Source: Chara braunii (Eukaryota; Streptophyta; Charophyceae; Charales; Characeae). From it: a stretch of DNA of 35,745 bases. Positions 29,503-35,745 of the stretch are shown here, piece by piece (within the stretch, counting starts at the first letter, position 1; each line of letters opens with the position of its first letter). A program made the position numbers and the translations under genes. The notes below the pieces were generated by a model that worked only from the letters and a program-made list of their open reading frames with translations, ran no database searches and was not told the DNA's origin. The stretch lies in NCBI GenBank assembly GCA_003427395.1, contig BFEA01000920.1, positions 122,802-158,546 of the forward strand, given 5' to 3'.

Positions 29503-30420
29503 GTTAGTGTCCTCGCAGACAACCGCACTATGCGTGTTGAGGACTACGTAGAGGGAGGCTAGGCGTATTTCCGCCTAGACAAAAATGGGAAGGTGGAGAG
29601 AGTTCTCCATTCCCTGACTCTTCTCGTAAAAGATGACCTTCCTTTTGACATAGTCCTAGGCATCGATTGGGGAGAGGCAGCAGGGGCCACACTCCACCTG
29701 AGAGAGCACGAGTGTAGGCTCCCTAGTCCGTCAGGTGAGGTCAAGACGACCCGTCTGTTTCATGTGTCAGGAGTAGACAACTCCTTGGCACATTGCTGTC
29801 TTAGTGCTCCCGCGTTCGCGCGATTAGTTAAAAAGGAGCAGTGAGAGGAGCAAGTCTTCGTAGCTTATGTAAGGCCTGTCACTGAGCCTAAGGAGGACAC
29901 ACCCATAGATCCAACCATTACCAAGCTGCTGGAAAAGTTTAAGGATTTAGCAGAGCCGCCGACAGGAGTAGTGTCGCGACCGATCCAACATCGTATAGAG
30001 ATAGAGCTTGGCAGTAGGACTCCTAAGGGCGCAGTCTATAGGATGTCCCCAACGGAGTTAGAGGAGCTGCGCAAGCAGTTGGATGAGCTCCTCGAAAAGG
30101 GTTGGATTAGGCCCAATTCATCTCCTTTTGGAGCACCAATTTTGTTTGTCCCCAAAAAAGGAAGGAGAGTTGCGGATGTGCATAGATTATAGGGGTCTAA
30201 ACGTGATCACATTAAAGAACGTTGAGCCACTGCCCAAGATAGACGATCTCTTAGATTGAATGCAGGGCTGCAAATATTTTTCGAAGATCGATTTGAAGTT
30301 CGGATATCATCAGATCGAGGTCCATCCTGATGACCAGTACAAGACTGCGTTCCGGACTAGATATGGGAACTATGAGTTCATAGTGATCCCCTTTGGACTA
30401 ACCAATGCGCCTGCCACGTT
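29503..30420 (+). pseudogene. Element B' protease end and RT fingers
   Basis: The frame contains DDLPFDIVLGIDWGEA (second protease motif, kept here but frameshifted in B) and then SGVDNSLAHCCLSAPAFARL. A TGA at 29842-29844 stops it, then [20 protein letters not shown] continues. A one-base shift near 30165 moves the frame. RT continues as [14 protein letters not shown], with TGA at 30257-30259, then [20 protein letters not shown] and [10 protein letters not shown], and TAG at 30422-30424. Confidence 0.88.
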
Positions 30421-30421
30421 C

Positions 30422-31336
30422 TAGCGTTGTATGAACGATTTGTTTAGGCCGTGGTTAGACATATTTGTTGTAGTTTATCTAGATGATATATTAGTATTCA
30501 GTAGGACCCTCCAAGAGCATCAGGGTTATTTGAGGCAGGTCTTGGCGAAGCAGAGAGAGGCTAACTTCAAGATCAATGCGAAGAAGTGCGAGTGGGCCAA
30601 GACACAAGTCTTGTACTTGGGCCACGTTTTAGACAGAGATGGCATTAAGCCTGAGGACAGCAAGATAGCGGCGATTAGAGATTGGTCGATGCCCCGCATG
30701 TTGACTGAGTTGCGGTCGTTCCTAGGCCTAGCTAACTACTATAGGAAGTTTGTGAGGAACTTCTCGACTATCGCCGCTCCCCTTCGCAAGTTGCTCAAGA
30801 AAGAGGCAATCTGGCAGTGAGATAAAGATTGTACGTCTACGCTAAAGAAGTTAAAGCGAGCATTAATGGAGTATCCTGTCCTCAAAGTAGCAGATCCGTC
30901 TTTGCCATTTGTCGTCACCACTGACACGAGTCTGTATGGTATAGGCGCCGTGTTACAGCAAGACGACGGCAATGGCTACAGACCCGTAGAGTTCATGTCA
31001 GCGAGGATGCCCTCAGAAAAGGTAGCTACCTCGACTTACGAGAGGGAACTCTACGCTTTCAGGCATGCCCTAGAGCACTAGAAGCATTACCTGCTTGGGA
31101 GGCACTTCAAAGTGTATTCAGACCACGAGACTCTTAGGTGGTTGAAGACACATGCCAAAATGACACCTAGGTTGACTAGGTGGGCCGCTGAGATAGACCA
31201 GTATGACTTCGAGGTCAAACCAGTGAAGGGCAAGTATAATGTAGTTGTGGATGCTCTAATTAGGAGATCAGACTACTTCGGAGTTGTAGTCCACTATCTT
31301 GATATAGGGACAGACCTGCAAGAGAAAGTAAGACAT
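30422..31336 (+). pseudogene. Element B' RT palm and RNase H
   Basis: The palm keeps the catalytic VVVYLDDILVF and FLGLANYYRKFV. RNase H keeps VVTTDTSLYG, YERELYAF and VYSDHETLRW; the last motif is VVVDALIRR (Asp kept, Ser to Ile). Two more stops are in frame, TGA at 30818-30820 and TAG at 31079-31081, both at Trp codons in B. Apart from the stops the frame is continuous. Confidence 0.9.
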
Positions 31337-32575
31337 GCGTATGCGCAGGACCCTATTTATGGTGACCTCCTCAAGAGAGTTAAGGAGGCCACAGAGACTG
31401 GACCAGATTACCGCACTATAGAGGGACTGTTGTTCGAGAAGACCAATGTAGTAGATCGTCTTTGCATTCCCAACAGTGAGGAGATCCGTAATTTGATCCT
31501 AGGGGAATGCCATGATACCGAGGGACATTTTGGTTGGCGAAAGACTCTAGCCAACCTGATGCATGCGTATACATGGCCAGGAATGAAAGTTGACTGCATA
31601 GAGTATGTCCGCAGTTGCAAAGTATGCCAGAGAAACAAGACTACTACGCGTGCCCCTCTAGGTCTTCTCAGACCCTTGCCTATTCCTGACCAGCCAGGAG
31701 ACTCTGTGTCCATTGACTTTATGGATACCCAAGTCAAGAGTAGGCACGACAAGAGCCAAGTCATGGTGATAGTTGATAGGTTTAGTAAATATGCAGTTTT
31801 TGTTCCGTTGCCTGCATTGGCACGCACTGATTTAGTAATTCAGAAGTTTTTTTACCATTGGGTTAGTGATCACAGGATTCCGCTGTCCATAGTTAGCAAT
31901 AGAGATACCCGGTTCACTAGTCAGAACTGATATGAACTGATGAAAGTTTATGGGTCAAAGTTGCTGATGTCATCTGGCCGTCATCCAGAGACTAACGGTC
32001 AGACTGAACAGATGAACAAGATCCTGCAACAAGTTCTGTGCATGTACATTAGACCCGATCAAGTCAATTGGGATGAGATGTTGCCCAAGGTAGCCAGTGC
32101 GTACAATAACAGTGTGCACTTGTCCACCCGTCGCACTCCCAACAAGTTGCACAAGTCCTTTAAACCACGCAGACCGTTTGAGGGACTTAACAGGGACCAG
32201 ATTCACAGGCTACCGCCCGGGACCAGGGAGTTTGCGATACAACACGAGAAAGAGCTAGCTACAATGGTCGAGAACTTCAGGAAGGCCCAGCGTAGAATGA
32301 TAGAGCAAGCCAACAAGCACCGTCGCCCATCGCAGTTCCAAGTAGGCGACTTAATCTGGGTCAAGTCCAAAGAGTTTGCTTCTAAGGAGAACATCTTGCA
32401 GAAGTTACTGCCAGCCTACAGGGGACCATGGCCAGTTCTAGAAGTCAAGGGCGGAGAGGATGGGCCATCCTACACCGTAGAGATCCCAGCACACCTCCAC
32501 ACCTACCCCGTATTTCATGCGTCAAAACTGTCGCCGTGTGTCACAAGCCAACAGTTTCCTCAAGAAGATCCATGA
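31337..32575 (+). pseudogene. Element B' integrase
   Basis: The HHCC finger (EGHFGWRKTLANLM to CKVCQRNK) and the DDE core (VSIDFMDTQ, SIVSNRDTRF, TNGQTEQMNK) are present. The second Asp, normally in SDRDTRF/SDKDTRF, reads Asn (SNRDTRF). A TGA at 31928-31930 replaces a Trp codon. The C-terminal part continues with WDEMLPKVASAYNNSVHLS and QFQVGDLIWVKSKEF, then HTYPVFHASKLSP. It ends in TGA at 32573-32575 by a frameshift. Confidence 0.9.
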
Positions 32576-32791
32576 TCCCTCTGGATATGGATGGGAGATA
32601 TGACATTGAGGGCATTGTAGGTGAGGATGTATTCAGAACAGGAGGTAGAGGTCGTCTACAAGGTCCGATTCGCATATCAGGAACCGGAAGACAACCGCTG
32701 GTTTACAAGAACTGGACTTCTAGAAACAGCTCCCGACGTAGTTAGGGCCTATGAGAGAGATAAGAGAGGCAAAGGTCCTGCCTTGAACTGA
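32576..32791 (+). pseudogene. Element B' chromodomain
   Basis: After the frameshift the sequence gives MIPLDMDGRYDIEGIVGEDV and, one frame over, VVYKVRFAYQEPEDNRWFTR and LLETAPDVVRAYERD, ending at TGA 32789-32791. This corresponds to the B chromodomain. A frame break lies in the GGRGR stretch near 32650-32660. Confidence 0.85.
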
Positions 32792-32829
32792 GATATTCTC
32801 GGAGGACCTCGAATTTAGGCCGGCGAGAG

Positions 32830-33790
32830 TGAAACGGATTCCACCTTCGCAGTAGCCGATGCAGATCCCAGGGCTCGATCCCTAGTCCTTACCCTACCTG
32901 TGTACAGTATCCGTGTCGACCCCAGGAGTTGAACCCACGACCTGTGTCTTTCCCCACAGTTGGTAGGTTGTCGTAGGTCTGTAGGTTATAGGGGTTCCAT
33001 CTGTAGACCTATCGGATAGGAGTCTTAGTGAGTTCTAGAAGTCGTAGCTGTAGCTCCTCCGAAGGGTCAAGGTCGTAGCTGCTACAGTCCTGAAGGGTCA
33101 AGGTCGTAGCTGCTACAGTACCGAAAGGCCAAGTCCACGGTCTTCCGGAAGGTCCGGAAGTGGCCTTTCGGGTACTGCCCACAGTAGACCGAGGCAAGTG
33201 GGCAAGTGGCGAAGTCCACCGGTGCTGAGTCAGCGGTATCCAGTCCCAGTCAGTCACAGTCCAGTCAAGCAAGTACCGTGTGGGACTGTGTGCACCAGGG
33301 GCATGGGAAAGGGGCAGACCGACGAGCTACAGAAGTATAAATCAAGAGGCAGCGCCCAGCCATTCATTCATTCCTGCGTAAGCCATGCGGAAGCGCTGCC
33401 ACAGCGAGTTGTGCGAGGTGGTCTGCAGTATGCCCGAAGACGAAGTGGGCGAGAAGGAGAGCTTAGCCATAGCGATAGGGGTAGTAGCAGCCATAGCCGC
33501 CATAGCTGATAGAAGAGTGTAGCGTGTGTGTGTGCGTGTGTGTACAGTGTGTCGCATGTGCGTGTGCGTGTGTGTACAGTGTGTCGCGTGTGGGATATCC
33601 AGGGTGATCCTAAGTTGAGTGTGTGTGAACAGCAGGGTGGACTGCAGTGACGAACAGGGAGTTGTACAGGCGCTGATGCGCCATAGCCATCTGAAGCGAG
33701 CTTGTATCTGAACTGTGTTCTTGGTTACCATATCTCTGAGTTTTGAGTGGGCGCTTGTCGCCAGTCTGTTGCGCTACCTGTTTGCATGCA
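32830..33790 (+). repeat. 3' LTR of element B'
   Basis: The LTR runs from TGAAACGGATTCC to GTTTGCATGCA and aligns along its whole length with the LTR of B. It holds AGGGCTCGATCCCT (32870-32883), two CGTAGCTGCTACAGT units near 33073 and 33105, a TATAAATCAAGAGGC box near 33336 and GTGTGTGTACAGTGTGTCGC repeated at 33537 and 33570. The antisense strand has a perfect pol III B-box-like GGTTCAACTCC near 32926-32936. Confidence 0.9.
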
Positions 33791-34008
33791 TGTGAAGTGT
33801 GAAAAGAAGCGAGTCTGATTGCATATGTTTTGGCGGGTCAAAAAAGAAAAAAAGAAAAAGGAAAAAAAAAGGTTGACAAAACACCGGGAGTAATGGGGGT
33901 TCTGAGGACAGCTACTGTGGTACAATCATACCCTTGGCAAGAGCATGTTATTTGACACGTCTGATTGTGTAATGTTTGTGTATGAAATTGAGTACCTGTT
34001 TTGGCCAG
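33791..34008 (+). other. Probable VPS33 intron end (3' splice site at 34008)
   Basis: About 220 bp of non-coding DNA runs from the B' LTR to the exon. It ends in CTGTTTTGGCCAG before the coding match starts, a fair pyrimidine-rich tract and AG acceptor. If B' is intronic the intron is over 4.5 kb. A poly(A/AG) stretch is at 33838-33872. Confidence 0.6.
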
Positions 34009-34206
34009 GAGCATGGAGTGGAAAACCTGTACCATCTATCAGACAATCCGGTCACAGCAGATTGTGAAAACATTCTTTACTTAGTGAGACCTCGTATTCG
34101 CTCTATGAGGATGGTAGCTGCTCAAGTTCGGCACGACTCAAAGGAGAAAATTAGGCGACAGTACTCTGTCTTCTTCATGCCCCGAAGAACTATTGTCTGT
34201 GATAAG
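34009..34206 (+). CDS. VPS33: VPS33 exon (HOPS/CORVET Sec1/Munc18 subunit), 66 codons, partial gene
   Basis: The 66 codons read EHGVENLYHLSDNPVTADCE, then NILYLVRPRIRSMRMVAAQV and end QYSVFFMPRRTIVCDK. The pattern (I-x-Y-L-V-R-P-R-x-x-x-M, then F-x-P-R-R-T-x-x-C-x) is that of domain 1 of VPS33, the Sec1/Munc18-family subunit that guides SNARE assembly on late endosomes and vacuoles. The exon is exactly 198 nt, so both boundaries fall between codons. The upstream boundary is CAG/GAG. Downstream the sequence is AAG/GCAAGT, a consensus GC-type donor rather than GT. No stop or frameshift occurs inside. Neighbouring exons are not found in the window. An alternative is a lone exon of a pseudogene, but the purity of the frame argues for a live gene. 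Confidence 0.85.
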
Positions 34207-34212
34207 GCAAGT
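34207..34212 (+). promoter_or_regulatory. GC-type 5' splice site of the VPS33 exon
   Basis: AAG/GCAAGT matches the stringent consensus seen at GC-AG introns (AG/GCAAGT). No GT lies at the protein-supported boundary. Reading on past it gives residues that no longer resemble VPS33. Confidence 0.65.
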
Positions 34213-34276
34213 TCTCTTCATCCCCTTTCTTCAATCATTATTTCAATCTTTCCACGCGAGAACCCGTTTCTTCAGG

Positions 34277-34438
34277 TCTGCTGTTACACGTTTTGATAAA
34301 TGCTAGCAGCAGTGTTGCATACCCTGACGGTTGGCGCTCTTGACTGGTCGGCTCCTACTGCTCGGAAGTCGTCAGCACACTGCAAAAAAAATAAATTATT
34401 ATTATTATTAAAAAAATATATTATTATTATTATTATTT
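34277..34438 (+). repeat. SINE-like repeat copy 1 with A/ATT tail
   Basis: The 107-bp body (34277-34383) starts TCTGCTGTTACACGTTTTGA and ends GTCAGCACACTGC. It is followed by A-runs and ATT repeats. It is near-identical to 34564-34670, with about four differences. The tail is what non-autonomous LINE-mobilised elements carry, but no clear A/B boxes are seen in the body. Confidence 0.7.
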
Positions 34439-34563
34439 TATTTTATTTTTTGGGTCCAGAAACCCCAATAACCGCACCAACACCCCCATACCCGACCCCA
34501 TACAAGCCCCCAACACCCTCATACCCCCTTAACCACCCCTATAACCCCCTATAAACCCCTATA
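34439..34563 (+). repeat. C-rich degenerate tandem tract
   Basis: Words such as CACCCCCATACCC, ACCCCTATAACCCCC and CTATAAACCCCTATA repeat loosely. The 7-bp plant telomere repeat CCCTAAA is not present as such; the tract only resembles it in composition. Confidence 0.6.
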
Positions 34564-34700
34564 TCTGCTGTTACACGTTTTGATAAATGCTAGCAGCAGT
34601 GTTGCATACCCTGACGGCGGGCGCTCTGGACTGGTCGGCTCCTACTGCTCGGAAGTCGTCGGCACACTGCAAAAAAAAAAAAAATATTATTATTATTAAA
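34564..34700 (+). repeat. SINE-like repeat copy 2 with A/ATT tail
   Basis: The 107-bp body (34564-34670) matches copy 1 and is followed by A14 and ATTATTATT. The two copies share their exact left and right ends. Two insertions or one segmental duplication would both give this. Confidence 0.7.
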
Positions 34701-34854
34701 AATTTCTGAGTGGGGATCCGGGCCGCCCGGTGACAGGCAGGGGCCCGGGGGAGGTCCCGGGCGGCCTGGCCGGGCAGGGCACCCGGTTGGGGGTCGGGCC
34801 CTCCCAGCGCACTCACCTGCCGGGGGATTTCAGACCCCCTTTCGGACCCCCTTT

Positions 34855-34896
<42 letters not shown>

Positions 34897-35120
34897 TGTG
34901 TTCGAATCATACTTGCAGCTCATGCACGGGGTGCTGAGCGCACATGCACGCACACACAAGTGATGCGGCGCATTAAAAAAATAAAAAAACAAAAATGTCC
35001 TCGTTGTGTTCAGCCTCTTTTCGAAAGGATCCCTAGAGCATAGTAGCTGGGACCCGACGTCATGCAGAGATACACTTCAACCTTGTACTACCTGAGGGTG
35101 GCCAGAGAATATATAGTCTG
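34701..35120. other. GC-rich tract, GT/GA microsatellite and unassigned DNA
   Basis: 34712-34850 is strongly G/C-rich with CCCGGG-type words, resembling the GC-rich patches at the left end of the window. A (GT)n(GA)n microsatellite is at about 34854-34895. No gene is recognised. If the VPS33 gene is live, this is its intron. Confidence 0.6.
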
Positions 35121-35463
35121 GATTCGAATTCAGGTCTGTTCATGTCGGTTATGGGTCACCATTTCTCTGTTTTTGCGCTTTTCTTTTCTTTTCTCGTTTT
35201 TCTTTTCTTAGGAATACGTGCAGTGGCCCTGAGGGCCTTTACTCACGGAATGCACAAAAGACAAAACATATGGTGGCGTATTATTCCACGTTCTGCAGAA
35301 GATTCATTCTAATTTTGCACTTTTTTTTTTTTTTTTTTTTTTTTGGGAATTTTGCACATTTCGTGAGTAGTGCAGTCAAGCCCTAAGAGTCACGTGCAGA
35401 GACCAACAGGCCCTAGCTACGTGAGCAACCCATAACTGCTGAAACACAGACCTGAATTCGAAA
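35121..35463. mobile_element. About 340-bp foldback (MITE-like) element
   Basis: The left arm begins GATTCGAATTCAGGTCTG and includes GGTTATGGGTCACC. The right arm carries the reverse complements (GCAACCCATAACTG and CAGACCTGAATTCGAA). Farther in, GTGCAGTGGCCCTGAGGGCC with ACTCACGGAATGCAC pairs imperfectly with GCACATTTCGTGAGTAGTGC and AGCCCTAAGAGTCACGTGC. Almost the whole element can fold on itself. It has no coding capacity. Confidence 0.7.
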
Positions 35464-35607
35464 CTTGACTGCATATTCGGCCAGCTCGTGCTCTATTTCA
35501 TATTCACTACCTACCTCGATTTTGGGGGGGGGGGTCCGCGCTACATGTCTGCGAGGACCCTTCGGATTGCCTGCATGGGCCGTCTGAGCCGTGTTAAGGG
35601 GAGCCGT

Positions 35608-35667
<60 letters not shown>

Positions 35668-35745
35668 CCTTGTTTACACACACACCCCTTACAAACAAAA
35701 AAAAGAAGAAAAAAATGCATCTGCGCCCCATCACAGACACCCCCC
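35464..35745. other. Window end: G10 run and long CT microsatellite
   Basis: A run of G (35523-35533) and a (CT)n microsatellite at about 35611-35665 lie in otherwise unassigned DNA. No exon of VPS33 is recognised here. Confidence 0.7.

Larger units (their letters stand above)
29503..33790 (+). mobile_element. Element B': 5'-truncated chromovirus copy of the B family
   Basis: The element begins abruptly inside protease (LADNRTMRVEDYVEGG) and continues through RT, RNase H, integrase, chromodomain and a full-length 3' LTR. It is in inverse orientation to B. There is no gag, no 5' LTR and no protease active site. It lies 219 bp upstream of the VPS33 exon on the same strand, so it is probably intronic in VPS33. 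Confidence 0.92.

Noticed and set aside
32880-32975. Possible tRNA gene in the B' LTR
   Set aside because: A B-box-like T-arm is seen on the minus strand, but the D-arm-like GTTGGTAG is on the opposite strand and no cloverleaf forms.
33537-33600. Possible CRISPR-like short repeat array
   Set aside because: GT-rich tandem duplication inside a eukaryotic LTR; no regular spacers.
34439-34563. Possible interstitial telomere repeat
   Set aside because: CCCTAAA units are absent; only loosely similar C-rich words.

Overview
The window is nuclear eukaryotic DNA. It is gene-poor and built mostly of nested, broken retrotransposons. A land-plant or charophyte-like green lineage fits best: chromodomain-bearing Ty3/gypsy elements (chromoviruses), a primer site matching plant initiator-Met tRNA, a U2 snRNA copy and a 26S rRNA piece that resemble plant versions from memory, and a VPS33 exon. 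Naming a genus (for example Chara) would be guesswork.

Layout. 1-1.9 kb: homopolymer-rich DNA and short hairpins, no gene recognised. 1.95-3.09 kb and 9.44-9.94 kb: two halves of one host gene or pseudogene, a Josephin-like cysteine peptidase followed by two tandem RING-like zinc fingers. It is split by a complete LTR element (element A, 3090-9436) that sits between exact 5-bp ATGAT duplications. 9.94-11.46 kb: no gene recognised. 11.49-11.60 kb (minus): a 3'-truncated, polyadenylated U2 snRNA retrocopy with target-site duplications. 11.6-15.17 kb (minus): a decayed L1-like LINE carrying a 1.1-kb insertion. 15.18-20.58 kb (minus): chromovirus element B, whose 3' LTR lies against LINE sequence. 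20.58-27.2 kb (minus): a third gypsy element, C, with its 3' LTR against the gag of B. 27.6-27.9 kb: a diverged 26S rRNA fragment. 27.9-29.5 kb: unassigned, with a palindrome-rich patch. 29.5-33.79 kb (plus): B', a 5'-truncated, stop-riddled copy of the B family in the opposite orientation. 34.01-34.21 kb: one clear exon of VPS33 (plus) with an apparent GC splice donor. The rest of the right end reads as VPS33 intron or flank: two 107-bp SINE-like copies, C-rich and GC-rich tracts, microsatellites and a 340-bp foldback element.

None of the mobile elements looks able to move by itself. A has lost gag and the RT active-site block. B and B' carry frameshifts and stops. C has a substituted RT active site and a substituted protease aspartate. 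The LINE has FADY in place of FADD. The most interesting host item is the Josephin-like/tandem-RING gene, which would join a deubiquitinase-type fold to ubiquitin-ligase-type fingers. Its inactivation can be read step by step (nonsense change, frame-shifting duplication, frameshift, retrotransposon insertion). All calls are from reading the sequence; no database search was run.
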